A stretch of 64,000 bases of DNA, taken from NCBI RefSeq assembly GCF_036324505.1, contig NC_086366.1, positions 15,501,427 through 15,565,426 on the forward strand, in the 5' to 3' direction. The DNA is from Eleginops maclovinus. Its lineage: Eukaryota > Chordata > Actinopteri > Perciformes > Eleginopidae. The notes under the pieces are model-generated. The model did no database searches. It saw only the letters and a program-made list of their open reading frames with translations, and was not told the DNA's origin. Each line of letters opens with the position of its first letter. Within the stretch, counting starts at the first letter, position 1. Position numbers and translations under genes: made by a program. Of the stretch, positions 50,601-62,965 are shown one piece after another.

Positions 50601-51289
50601 TTTGGGTGAATGCTCGCTTGAATAAGTTGATTTGATTACTCAAATGGAGTGATTTGATTGATTCTTAAATTTGATTGCCAGATATTTTTTACTCACCAAT
50701 TAGATAAAGTGATTCACTTCAGTAAAGGTGTTTACTTTAAGTTAAAAGTGATTTTTAACACTGTAAAGCTCACTTTAAATATGTAAATCAATTTGTTAAA
50801 AGATGCCACCCAACAGTGTAATTTACTTACGTATACTGTATCTCTTAATGGTGGGTTGTCTGCGTTGTACAGTATCTAATACCATATTAGTGTTAAGCAC
50901 ACAGCTATAAGGCAAGAGCAAACAGGACTATAGCCAATACAGTGAAAAATAAAAAAGGTCAGAATGAGGCATCAAAACATTTTTTGAATCTTAAACTTTT
51001 CCTATTTTTGTTTTCACAAGAGTATTTTATTTACATATTTTTTTAGTGTATGTTCACATTTAAAGACAACTAGATATGCATGACTGATGTGAAAACCAAT
51101 GCATTCTTCTTGTTAATATATTTTCCATTAAATTACGTTTTTTATAGCACAAACACTCAAACGGTCGATGTTAACTGCTATAATTGTATAACTCTGTCAA
51201 TGAAAAAAATATTCACCATTCTACATGTTAACTCTTTACCAAAGGACACTCGTTTTCATTGATGAGCTGCGTTTGTTTTTTTTTTACCA
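47662..51289. other. spacer between LINE and next gene
   Basis: No gene-like frame is present. It contains one degenerate dispersed repeat (48398-48612) and AT-rich unassigned sequence. Confidence 0.6.
48398..48612 (-). repeat. degenerate copy of a common teleost dispersed repeat
   Basis: Segments in order resemble a repeat I recognise from many fish genomes: TTGCATGTTCCCATG, CCCACGCAGG, GAGTGTGAATGAGGGCCTGT, then GCCCTGTGAGGGACTG and GACCTGTT. The copy is old and shortened. It lies opposite in orientation to the copy at 55763-55965. Confidence 0.55.
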
Positions 51290-51689
51290 GGGGGCGTCAC
51301 CGAGCGGCTGGAGACTGGCAGGTGGATAAGCTCCTACAGTTTACTGAGTGAGCAGCATAAGGAGCGAAACGCTCTCAATCTGAGAAAGTGGGGCAGGTTG
51401 GATTCAACGTACCAAGGAAAGAAAAATAAACCTCGAAAATGTTTCAGTGGTATGTAAAGTGAAGGCGACAGGGGCCACCGGTTCCCCCCGCGATGTCAGA
51501 CGCAGTTTTCATGCGGGAATGGGAGAGGAGACGAAGCTTTACTTGCACACGTTACCTCGCTGGTTTTTGCAGCGGAGGCTTAATTGTTACCTGAAGAGAA
51601 ATTAAGCAGCAGTTTAAGAGCGAAAGCAGTGTTTGGTATTAACTTTGAAGAAGCTCCTGTGTGCTGGAGCAGTCGGTGGATGTTGTGCC
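51290..51689 (+). promoter_or_regulatory. CpG-rich promoter/5' leader of the rightward gene
   Basis: CpG dinucleotides are dense here (more than 15 in 400 bp) while the flanking kilobases have few. The block ends in an ATG with a strong Kozak context and a GT donor soon after, which is the layout of a first exon. The exact transcription start is not visible. Confidence 0.55.
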
Positions 51690-51744
51690 ATGGAGATAAA
51701 GACAAGACTTCGAGCTACGCTGATGTTAATATGGATATTTCAAG
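51690..51744 (+). CDS. first coding exon of an unidentified secreted or membrane protein
   Basis: The ATG lies in GTGCCATGG, a strong Kozak context. The 18 codons read MEIKTRLRATLMLIWIFQ, a basic start followed by a hydrophobic run, as in a signal peptide. The exon ends in phase 1 at CAAG before the donor GTAAGC. No following exon is recognisable in the remaining 12 kb, so the first intron would be long. The size (55 nt) and phase equal those of robo3 exon 1 and are typical of Ig-superfamily genes, but this does not identify the gene. Genes known near ROBO3 in other vertebrates were considered and none could be supported. Confidence 0.5.
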
Positions 51745-54700
51745 GTAAGCTAATTAATTCTCTGGAAGGATATTAAGCCACGTGCTGCTTAAAGTGGCTT
51801 CCTGTGAGTCCAGAGGCCATCTGTTAGTAATCTGTCAGATAAAGTTAAACAGGTATATTTCAAACGACAGTGTTTTTTCCCTCTATGGAGCTTTTCTTGT
51901 TATCAAACTTTTGAACCAATTAGCAAGTAAAAAACCATCAACAAGTCTAATATTAACCAACTTGTTTCACTGGCTACACGAAGACGTCCTGTTTAGGGAT
52001 AATTTGTATCAATAAAGTCAGTAAATTATTACAATGCAAGACAAAGTATACTGTGTGTACTTTAGCTGTATGACCTTTAACACATACTGAATTGACAACA
52101 CATCTAAAAATGGAAGTGTATTGAAAGGATGATTGTCAGTTGGGTGCATCTTTTTTTGCCTTTTCTGATGGATACTTTGGCATCTGAAAAAGCTAATAAA
52201 AGCTGCACATTCTCCTTCTCCATTATATCTGCAGCCAAATTTTGAATTCAAGTGCAGTGGAACAAGCATGCTGACAATTCATGAAATATGTAATTTTTAT
52301 TGTTGTGACTTGCTGTTTTACCAGAGGTCCCCTTTGAGCACATTACAGAGTACTCGTCATCTTAAAAGGGAATAATGTTGTTGCATGGTTGAATGCTCTG
52401 AAATAAACTTTAAGGAAGTGCTTTTGCTTATTTGATGGCTATTGTCCCTTGTGAGGTTGGAAATAACATTAAGGCATCAGTCAACCTGAAGCAAAAGGAT
52501 GTCATTTTCCAAAAATCTCGAGGACACATCTCTGCTGCCACATTTAAGGCCACTTATGGGTCATATGTTTTCAACATCTGCACCCATTTTTCACTTGTAT
52601 GGCTTGCATGTGGATGGCAATTAATGCATTGATAAACAAAAAATAAAACAAATAACGGCACATCAAGTGACAGTTGTTGGATAATAAGAGAGTTATTTTT
52701 TGCTATTTGTGTTATTGGAGTGTGAACATTTTATTTGGAGCTGAAATTAGAGCCAGCTGGAGGCTATAACTTTACATAATCCCAAAAACATATACATTGA
52801 CAAGATGCATTAAGTTTCCCATCTTTTCAACAACACTAATCTTTATTTAGAAGCCCTTAAGGTATTTTCTGACTTAGCCTACCTTGTTTCTGTCAACTGT
52901 GCTTCTGCATCATTTCTTCTTACCAGATGTTGGCTTTCCTCCATTGTGGAAACCAGAGATTGGTACAGCTTGTGTCTTTTATGTCAGGATGTGTTTGGTT
53001 CAAACTGAAGTTTCACTCCGGACCAACATTGGAAAAGACAGGAAATGGGATTTTATATTAATCTCCAAGTTACTTTTGAGTGCTGAAATTACTTATAAAT
53101 TGTGTATGTTGTCCTTGAACAATGCAGAGGACATCCAGCTTAAAAAAGGTGTTGTTTCATAGACTTCTGGGTGGAAACCACTTTGCTGTGACATTAAATC
53201 TGCCATCTTTTGATTGGGTGCCACTGCTTAATGGAATGAAACAAATGAATAAATGCAGTTTGCATCTCGCTGACAAGCAACTTGATAGATTTTCACAATT
53301 CTGACAGCAGCTAGGCCTGTTAGAAAACAGCAACATTCCTACCCGTCAGAAATGTCGTTATTGGTGACAATCAAGAAACTGCAGCACAAAACCGTATCGC
53401 TAGTCTGTTCGACTCCACATGGACAAAGTAAACCCAGCAGGTATTAATAAAACACACCAACTCATTGGCTTTACATGTGAAGATCCGTAGCTTTTTGGCT
53501 GCTGAGCGCTAAGATAGATCTGTTATGAACTCTGTGCAGAATCCCTTAAATATTGATAGCACTGACACAGATGTGGACAATTTATAACCACTAAGGCAAT
53601 AAATCACATTTCAGTAGGAAACGCATTACCGCTGCCCATCAGATAGCTCAAACTGGCCTGAGGACAGTGAGCGACAAGGTGACTTGGCTCCCCGCAGTCT
53701 GACGTTGGTTACCAGCGTCCGCATTCCCTTCTTATTGGAATGCATTTCTCTTTGGCCAGGCGATTAAAATATTGTCATGTCTTCAGCTGGTAGTGTTCAG
53801 TGACGGCTGGTTTGTAATGAGACGGGAGCCACTTGACTCTGGTGTAAGCTGATGTTTGTAAGCCAGCTGTATCCCTTTTCACAGAATAACTCACAGAGCT
53901 TAGGGTAATTCTGATTATGTGTCTCACGATTAACATAACGAGAAATTGCTTGTCGTCGTCTTGCTTTAGAGCAAACAGCATTAATTGCTGAGAGCTGTAT
54001 GAGAATTAACTATTAGTGCAAAGCTTCAGCAAATGCTTTAAAGAGTCTCCGTCATCTAGTGTGATATCTGGAAGAGCACAAGTCAAAGACTTAAATCATC
54101 ACTCCAGTGCATTTGAGTTTGTATTTCTCAATAGCAAAGTTGTGTGTAAGTACAGTCGTTTTGAAGATCTTTTCTTATATTATTGTTTTTTATTTGAAAA
54201 CTGATTGACACACTGAGAAGTAAAAAAGTCTGTTGAAGGTGACTAATCACACACATTTATATAAGATATAATCCTCATTTTTATCTGAAACTCTTCTCAG
54301 AGAAAGTGACAACGTTTTATTTCCTCATGGAGGGAAAAAAAAGGGTACATCATTTTCAAACTAAAACATAAGCCGTCTTTCTTTCGCGTCACCAGAACTC
54401 TTGTGCTGAGAAACCTCTCAGCGCTGTACATCTTCTGAGCCACTTCATTTAGCTGAATTTATCTTTTCTGTCTCAAACTAGTGAATTGCCCCCAGTTTCC
54501 TGAACGGTTTAATTTGTCAGGCTGACGGATACCTATAATGTGTGGGAGTCTAATTGATCCGGTCCACTCTGTTTGCCACAACCACACAGAAAGACCCCTG
54601 CAGAGGGTACAGAGGCGGAAAGAACCGTGCTACCTAAAGGATTCTCTGATGTAAATCTGGGTCAATTTAATTGGCTCATGCTCGCCGTACAATAATGAGG

Positions 54701-55762
54701 ACGGCAGTGCTAAGATTTTTATGTTTCTACACACAACAGCTGCTGCATGTTCAACTCCATAACCAGTGACAGTTACAGTAGTTGAGGTTGTTAGGTGTTG
54801 ATCGGAGCTTTGCGTTTCGGCTCATTGAGCTGATGTGACTTTAAGGCAGGTAATCAAAACAATCTGAATGTGCCAACTCTGATGGCTGTGTGACTGCAAT
54901 CACATCAACACTGACACCGTACAGATGTTTACCATCAGTTTGATAAACTCCTAAGACTTTACAGTATTAATCTGCAGTTGAGGGGAACGTTTTTTTCCTG
55001 CATTTCCCATCACAATTATACCAGTGAACAAAAGAGTTTATATAATGCGTGCTGTCATTGTTTTCATTTGTTCTTGTTACAGTCAGCACATTGTGTTTTC
55101 TTTGCTCTTATGAAGGTAATATTATTTTGCACGTTTTAGCTGATGCACATCAAAATAACCAGCCGTGTTTCACTCACATCAAACAGAAAACTATGGCACA
55201 CATTGTTAACTGTTATGTTCACACAAACTCATCAGCATTTTGCTTTCTGAATGGCTCTCTTTGATGTTTTGCGCTGTACTGCATTAGTGATTTGCTTTCT
55301 GCAGCACACTAACATTCCAGCCACACTCATCATCATGCTTTTTCAGTGAGGAAACTTTAGAGCATAAACTCAAATTCAGACTATGGGAAAATGATGGACG
55401 TTCAAAAGAACAGGCGTTAACCATGACTGTCAAGTGTCTATGTTGTTTGTCATCTTTATAAAGTAAAGGGAATAAGAGACAATGATGAGGGCAGCTTTTT
55501 ACCTAAACATCTTTTGTCTCTTAGCAGCCACATAAAAAGCCAGATGTGCAGCACTCAGCCCCTCACTAAACAAAATGTGACGCAACCCAATTGCAAAAAA
55601 AAAAACCATTGGCCTCAGAAGACTTCGGTGGAAACGCCCCCTAAGGCCCTAAGTGTGGCTCGTGCTATCTTTAGAACGTGCCCTGCAGGCGACTCATTGC
55701 CTCCCTGCGGGTGACCAGGTGCTCGCGGGCACGGTGTTAGCTACCCCTGCTTCAGAGGGTCA
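51745..55762 (+). other. probable first intron of the rightward gene, part 1
   Basis: About 4 kb of AT-rich sequence. The open frames have no recognisable domains, and I see no repeat family. Confidence 0.5.
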
Positions 55763-55965
55763 TAGTGGGGGCTGGAGCCTATCCCAGCGGACATTCAGCG
55801 AGCAGAATAATACACCCTGGACAGGTTGCCAGTCAATTATAGGGCTGACCAAACACTTATTCACACCTACAGGCAATTTAAAGGCACCATCGTATCCTAA
55901 CCTGCCCGCTTTGTGGGAGATAACTAGAGGAAACCAATGCTGGAACATGGAGAACATTGTCACAA
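55763..55965 (+). repeat. degenerate copy of a common teleost dispersed repeat
   Basis: The order CTGGAGCCTATCCCAGC, TACACCCTGGACAGGTTGCC, TATTCACACCTACAGGCAAT, TTGTGGGAG and GGAACATGGAGAACAT follows a repeat abundant in fish genomes. It accounts for the apparent 121-codon frame here. Confidence 0.7.
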
Positions 55966-58900
55966 TCCACAGAAAACTACAGATATTTTATAGAGCCGTA
56001 ATATATGTCAGTCATTGAGCAGTATAGTGATGTTTAGAATTGACTTTCTCTTGAATTTTTTCTATTAACAGAAAATCATGCAATTAACTCCAATCACGAC
56101 TGTCAATCACCTCTACTCCACTAAAGAACACTTCATACGGTCTTGATAATACGTGACAACTAAGAGGATAAATTTCACTATTTTTATCCAGCTGTAAAAT
56201 TAACATTGCCATGTCTCTTCAAATGTATTAAGATCTTCACAGGTTGTACAAATATATAGTTTGTGAAAACTAGACACCTTTTTGAAACACTGTATTAAGC
56301 ACATGCACACTGATTGGACGTGCAATGTACCTACCGTAGTTTATATTAGAAGCGTTATTGTTCTTCTGGTTTGCATTCAGCTCTTCTTACAGATTCTTTA
56401 AAAATTCAGCAAGAGATGTAAGGGAAGGAGCACAAGAAATGTAAAGTTCAAAAATCCTCAGAGATTTAGTTTTACTCTGAGAAATGCATGTAGTTATATT
56501 TAAATACTCCTTTGTTGTCTAAGGTAAAATGTATTCACAGGAACACTAGAGACGGATAATCTCAACATGAATCATCAGTCAACCTAAATCTGCAACCACA
56601 ATGCACTTCATTGGTGGTATGTACTGTATTGTGAATATCAAGCAGACTGTGACCCATTGTCACCTCTCCACCTACGTTCCATCTTCATGTCGCTAATGAC
56701 GTCGCTACTGGTGACCAGTTCAGTTTGTCCACTGGGGAGATGAGACTATCCGGACACTTTTTAAGTCTTCCCACTTGCTCAATTAGATTGTCATGTTTAT
56801 CCTCATCTTAGCTGCATCGAAAAAAAACGTAAGGAAGAAGCATTAAAATCAGATGTCTTAACGTTTGTACTACCCATAGGTAGATCTCCCCGTTGATCGT
56901 AGTACGTAAATGAGGCATCCACGAGGAATGTGTCATTTACACCCCAGGTGTGGGCGAGGGTCTTGATGATTTAGACCAGATGTACCCAGGGAAATGGCAC
57001 ACAGTAATGAGGTACATTCGCTCTTTAAATGAGACCATAGCTGTGGGTAGAAACCAGTGTGTGAACTTCCGAGACCAGGCACACACACACACTCGCACTC
57101 ACGTGCACACGCTCTGCAATCGGCATGCTATTGTCTCCTGCAACATACCATTTACGAAGAATTTATCTTAAGGTTTAAGACAATGAAATGCCATTAATGC
57201 TTAAATACATTTTCAGACAATTGTTCTGTTCTTCTACCTACAACATGGCATCAAAACTGTAATTGCAAGATGATGCTGTTCTTACAGAGGCTCTTTTTTA
57301 AAACCACTATGAATGCAAAACACTGTTTCATCAGCATTTTAGAATATTTGCTTTTATCCAAAGAGGAAGATTGATTTTCAGGCTAAAATCTGTGAAAACT
57401 GCTAGTTTTTATTGATTTTTTGCAGTGCAGGTAGGAAACGGGCTGTCTGATGGTGGTAGATGAGTTTTTTGCACTAAGACGCTAGAACATTATGGTCCCC
57501 TTATGGTGAAGAAATAGAAGAAGATGGCTTTTTTTCTCTGTCTCTTTGGTGATAGGTTAGTTCTAAAATGGTAGGTGACAGCCCTTGGAAACAAGTGATT
57601 TTTCTTTTCTTTTTTCTTCTTCTTTTAACGTGTAAAAGGACAGAATTGGGATGGAATCAGAGATGAGAGATTCATTGAGGAGTGAGAGGCATCCTTGCTC
57701 CTTTCTGCTGTTGCTAGACTGTCGTGCCAGATGGAGAGGAGGGTTGCTGCGGCCAGATTAATCCTGTCATCTGGTTTGAGGTGTAACCTAGCCTTACATG
57801 CTTCAGACCTGGTTATGTGAAGCTAAAGAAGGTCCCTCAGGTCAATGCTATGGTGGTAACTCAACCACACAGGCTGCAGTGATTCCTCACCACAGATTAA
57901 ACTGTGTTTCACAGTCACTCTGTCATACTACTCTCTCTCATTTATTGCACTATTAATGAAAATATTGCCTTTTTAATTTACTTTTGTTCAAAACACAAGT
58001 TACTGATTCTTGACCTTGGTACCATAAGGCTGTATCAATGAGAGGTTTTGAGATATTAAGGTTAACACATCTTCCCTAGGATAGTTCTTTTTTAGTGGCT
58101 TGCATAGAATACATCCTTAGTATAAAATATTTAAATACTATGGCAATGTCCGTTAGTTCTCTGCCTTGTTCCAGACTAACAATGTGGAGACACAGAATTA
58201 AATGTATGGAAACAATTACATTTGTAGTAATGTTGCAGAGTGCAAAGGGTGTTGGAGTAAATCTTAATATCTGAACAATTAGCTAATCGTTTGCCATCCA
58301 ATTTCACAGTTATTTAATAAATTCAAACAGTTATAGCACAAAAAGGATGAAACCTGCTTCCTTTAGTGATCCTCTTACTTTTTCTCCAGCCACCATGAGG
58401 TTATTTTTATATTACAACATGATAATACAGTCTGGTCCCCAGAAGATTCATTCTTTTATTTAACACCATAATCAGGTAAAAATGGAAAGCCTACTTATGT
58501 CCACAAACCTGCTGAACCATTGACGCTCTTCATTAGCTTCAGCTGTACTTTTTGTTTAGTGTTACGTTAGTTGCAAGCTAACACTAAAATGCGATGGTTT
58601 GCATTGTTAAAATTACAAATGCTAAACAACATCCTAGCATTGTCATTATGAGTAAAAGCATTATGAGCATGTTATTGTCTGACATAATTTATGGATTTAT
58701 GGTTACAAATGGTTAAAAACATTGTAAAATTAGTTAATGTAGTTGGCACTGTCAGTTTCAGGCCTAACGTTTTAATTCCAAGTGGCTGAGCTTGATTGGT
58801 CTTTCTGTTTTCATTCTCTGCACTGATTTTAAATTTTTTCTCATTTAAAAGGTTATTTATAAAATATATTTAGATTTATCATTTATAATTTAAAGGCACC

Positions 58901-60063
58901 ATTTTCTGTGCTCTACCTGGTCTGCTCACCATGTTTGTTACTCTAAAAGCTCCAGAGCCCCTTTGTGGCTTCCCTGAGTCCCCTTACTTCATTTCCCAGC
59001 CCTCAAGTGTTTATTGCAGCTGTAAGATTAATTTACTTTGTGGATCAAATTTCAACGCTGTTTCGCCCTGCTGGTGGTAAGGCAATTGCCCTTAGAACTA
59101 ATACCTTTGGGGGTGTTGACGCTCAAAATAGAAACAACATACCAAGCAGAATATGAGGCCCAACTGTATTTTATAATCTCAGTGATCTGTCAAATCCTGT
59201 AATAATTGGCTCTTTGGGATGACTGAAACGAAGCCAGGCAGAGTAATGACCTTAGCAACACTTGAGGTGTCTGTAAGCTCCTCTAGATGTCATGAGTATG
59301 ACCATACGGGGTTTGATAAGAGGAATTGCTCTTCAGCATCCAACCAATGTTAGTCTTCAGGCAATGACTGTAGTCCTGAGATTCTTATTATTTTTTTCAC
59401 TTTGCTAACCAAAAGCCTCCCGATACATTTACTGTATCTTGATTCCCTAGTTGTTGAGGAACAGAATTATACCACACACCAATATTTTCAAGCACAAATT
59501 AGATCAAAACACACAAATCAGAAAAGATGCTGCTGTGAAAGAGTTCAAATGAGAACCATTTAGATCAAATAAAAATGTATTTGCAGTTTAATTTTTTTTT
59601 CTAAATGGAGCTCCAGTTCACAGATTATGTAGAAGTTCAATGAAATATATTTAGTTATTATCCTGCAACTGTTACTCATATTGACACTGAAATATTACTC
59701 AGTCTGGGGCTTCCTTTCATGTAGTAATTCCCCCCCAAAATGTGGTCAAGATGCAAACATTTTATTAGGATTAGTATTTACAGGTTTGGTAAAACATGTT
59801 TTTCTTAATGTTAACATAAACCAGAATATTCAATTTAAGAACTGCTTTGTTCAGTACAGACTCCTCTTATTTCTGCCACAGTTATCTGTTATTTCGTAGT
59901 TGCTTGTGGTGTTGCAATTACAAAGATTTGTCAATCAGCTCTCCTACTTTCTGCAACAAGTGTTGTTTGATTCTTAATCAATTTGTCGCTGATGTAGCGT
60001 GAACCAGACCTGAGAGAAGCTGTCAGAGTGGGCAAAGGACACTCATAAACACAAACTCGATGG
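55966..60063. other. noncoding stretch right of the dispersed repeat
   Basis: About 4.1 kb of AT-rich sequence with only a short CA run near 57080. No gene or repeat family was recognised. Confidence 0.55.
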
Positions 60064-60201
60064 TTCAGTGACTGTGGGCCATTTGACCCCTCCTCCGGAA
60101 AGTTTTATCACAGACATTGTAAATCGAGAGAGGAACTTTGCCATTAGGTAAACAAAGACCTGAGTGTTCAGTGACTGTCGGCCTTTTGACCCCTCCTCCA
60201 G
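60064..60201. repeat. two 35-bp direct copies, 103 bp apart
   Basis: TTCAGTGACTGTGGGCCATT... at 60064-60098 and TTCAGTGACTGTCGGCCTTT... at 60167-60201 differ at a few positions; both continue GACCCCTCCTCC. They sit immediately next to the 3'-truncated LINE fragment. Confidence 0.8.
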
Positions 60202-60229
60202 ACGTCCGGTTGGTGGGGGAGATTTCAAA

Positions 60230-61352
60230 CAAAGGAATGCAAGCTAGTTCTCGCATCAAGCCAGGGCTCAGGTTTAGCTTTGGGCTGCACAGTTTTTAAT
60301 GGAGCCACAGACTCCGGTATGGGTCGACAGGAGGAATGAAACCAAGAACTGAGCTCCTCCGTGTTTGCACGTGTTAAGCCAGAGGGGACACACCGCTGGT
60401 TAAAAGCAGACGAGAACTGACCAGTAGTGACAGGGTTAAAAATCCGACGGCTCCGAGCAGGAGCGCCAGATTTAACTGCAGCACGGGAAAAGGCAGCTTC
60501 AAACATCACAGGCAAATGATCAGAAAACACATTGTCACAGATTTCCAGGTTGGACACAGACAAACCATGAGAGAGGACAAGGTACAATGTGTGTCCATGT
60601 TCGTGTGTGGGACCAGACACGCACTGCATCAAATCAAAAGAGTCAATAAGCTTAAAAAGTCCTTCACCAACGGCTTGTCAGGACAACACACATGAATGTT
60701 AAAATCCCCAACAAGGAGGACACAATCATATTTGGGCATAATTTCAGCCAGCAGATCAGAGAATGTTCCTCAAAACTGGAAGAGGATGAGACGGCGCGCT
60801 GCTTACATTTAAAATCATTTTTATAAACAGTCGCCGTTCCTCCTCCACGGCCCGACGTCCGCGGGGATTTAAAATAAGAACAGCCAGCCGGTAAAAGTTC
60901 GATCAGAGGGCTGCACTCACCGGCACCGATCCAGGTCTCTGTCACGCAGAGAAAATCCAGCCACGAGAGTTGAAGAAATCTTGGCATCTATGGGATCCAG
61001 GAAACGCCGGGGCACAACGAAAGGATGGATTAATCCAAGTCCTGTCCGGGAAATGATCGAAGATCCTGCCAGCCAGGCTTTAAACTTCACCAGCCGACCA
61101 CCGCGTTTGCCGAGGAGGTAGGGCCAAGGCCCGGTACAGGTGAGTCGGGATCCCCGCCAGTAGCGGGGGCACAGTTTTCTGTCCACCATGCTCAAACGCA
61201 CCCAAAAACCTGACATTATGTTGTAGATCTAAAAGAGATTGGCGATCATACACCAGCAGAGACTTGATCTGTGTAGTGACAAGGGTTAAGAACACCAAAA
61301 ACACAAGCCACTGTAGGAGCAGCAGGCGGCCAGGTACGCACACTGGTGCCAT
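60230..61352 (-). mobile_element. L2/CR1-like LINE fragment, endonuclease half only
   Basis: Minus-strand fragments in order match the N-terminus and endonuclease of a fish L2/CR1-type LINE: a hydrophobic start at 61352, LLVYDRQSLLDLQHNVRF, VPPLLAGIPTHLYRALALPP, LDFLCVTETWIGAGE, SPRTSGRGGGTATVYKNDF, LLVGDFNIHV (catalytic GDFN) and NVFSDHLPVMFEA (catalytic SDH). Several frameshifts and a stop separate the pieces. Homology ends near EPWLD at about 60255, so the reverse transcriptase is absent. Family placement within L2/CR1/Rex1 is inference. Confidence 0.78.
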
Positions 61353-62926
61353 CTGATCAGTTTGATTACTTGGGAGCCACCCCCCTTCTTCAAGCTACAA
61401 AAGCAGATTGAAACTTTCTCTCGCTCCCTTATCTCCTCTTACTCTAGTTACTCATACCTCTTAATTATGGGATCCTCATCACCTCGGGTTGCAGACCCTG
61501 TGATGCCCCAAGGACCCCCAGGGAGACTCCTTTTGTCTCCCCTCCTTTATTCTTCTTAAATTCTCAGTTTAAGTTACATTCTTAAGTCTTAAAATATTTT
61601 ACCTTAACGGACTCCCATCTTCGCAACTAATATTGACTACAGAAGATGTGCTTAAAGACTTTGAAAGAACCCAACTGTTCTATGCCATGTGCTTGGAGGC
61701 CGAAGACAACGGCGCCAAAGCATCGCCAGTTTCCAAAGGGTGCCGACCCGCAATTGAGAATTGCTGCACTGTGGTTGTGAGACGCAAGGTCCACCACGAG
61801 GGAGGAAGTCCAGGCACAAACCAGGCTGCATCTGAACTAACCCTAACCCGCTGGCTAAACTGTTGCATCTAATCTTACATAGATTTCTGTACCATTGTGT
61901 ATAACTAATAACATAAATATTTAGGTTAAAAAAGAATCCATTTTAAACTCACAAATAATAATTGGAAAGTGTATTAAGAGACAGATTTTTCTTCCACAGT
62001 CACCGGATGGCAAAGCTGTTTGAATAATTATTTTTATAAACCACTCTAAAATAAATCTTGAATGTATAGCAATCCTGCAATTCAATTAGCTAAAAACCAT
62101 GAACTGCTTTTGGAGCACTCTCCTGTATCTCTGTCAGCAACATGGCAGCAGCCAGTCATGCAGTTGGTGAAATTACGATCTATAGAGCAAGAAATATCTC
62201 CACATAGTTTTTTTTCAGGTGGGGAATTTGCTATTTCTATTTCAAGCCCAGAGGTTGGTTGGTCCTCTAAATTGATCTGGTGAACACAGCTGCTTCTAAG
62301 AAACCTGCTCACCCCTGATAAGCCCGGTAACCATGGCACCTTTACCTGCAAAGCTTAGACATCAAATATGCTTCATTTCAGCTGGAAGTCATAAAGTTTA
62401 TCTGGCGTCTGACACTAATATACAGAATTTATTCTGGAACTGTTGAGATATATGAGAATTGATTCAGCCCTGAAACTGCATGTACATAATATATGGTATT
62501 GTATGGCCATCTTTTCCCCAAAACATATGTATATATATTACCTTACAGATAAAAGGAAAAAACGCATTAGCAGGCAATGTGTCAGTGTCCACAACATCTG
62601 TCCTGTTTGAAATTATAAATGTACAGTGCATGTAAGTGTATTTGATGAGGTGATGAGAGAGTGAATGAGGTCTCTCAGGCATGAGGGTGAATGACACGTT
62701 CTCTAACACAGACTTTATTACATGGCAGACCTACTGAGATTTTCAAAGTGAAATAGACCAGATGGTTTACTCATTATGTGTACCAAGTTAGATTCTGACC
62801 ATGTACTAGATCTTTGCACCTACAGCCATCCTTGATAAAATCTACTCCAAAAAAGTGAGATTCTTGTGGAAAACAACCAACTTCGATGGCTTAAAACGAA
62901 CCTGGAAACACTATGAATCAAATGTT
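61353..62926. other. unassigned region right of the LINE fragment
   Basis: 61353-61560 may be the 5' leader of the LINE fragment. Further right, 61650-61860 is GC-richer than its surroundings and the minus-strand frame 62082-62351 (89 codons) contains several cysteines; neither matches a protein I recognise. Confidence 0.4.
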
Positions 62927-62965
62927 TGTTTATGATGTAACTCAACAAGAGTTACATCATAAACA
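62927..62965. repeat. perfect 17-bp inverted repeat with 5-nt loop
   Basis: The arms TGTTTATGATGTAACTC and GAGTTACATCATAAACA are exact reverse complements separated by AACAA. As RNA or single-stranded DNA this would form a stable hairpin on either strand. It could be a terminal-repeat relic or a small structured element. Confidence 0.9.

Noticed and set aside
55653..56018. 121-codon plus-strand open frame
   Set aside because: It overlies a recognisable dispersed fish repeat, and the frame has no protein features.
62082..62351. 89-codon minus-strand frame with several cysteines that looked like a possible exon or transposon piece
   Set aside because: No domain was recognised, no convincing splice sites flank it and no related piece is nearby. 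It is kept only as a note in the region entry.
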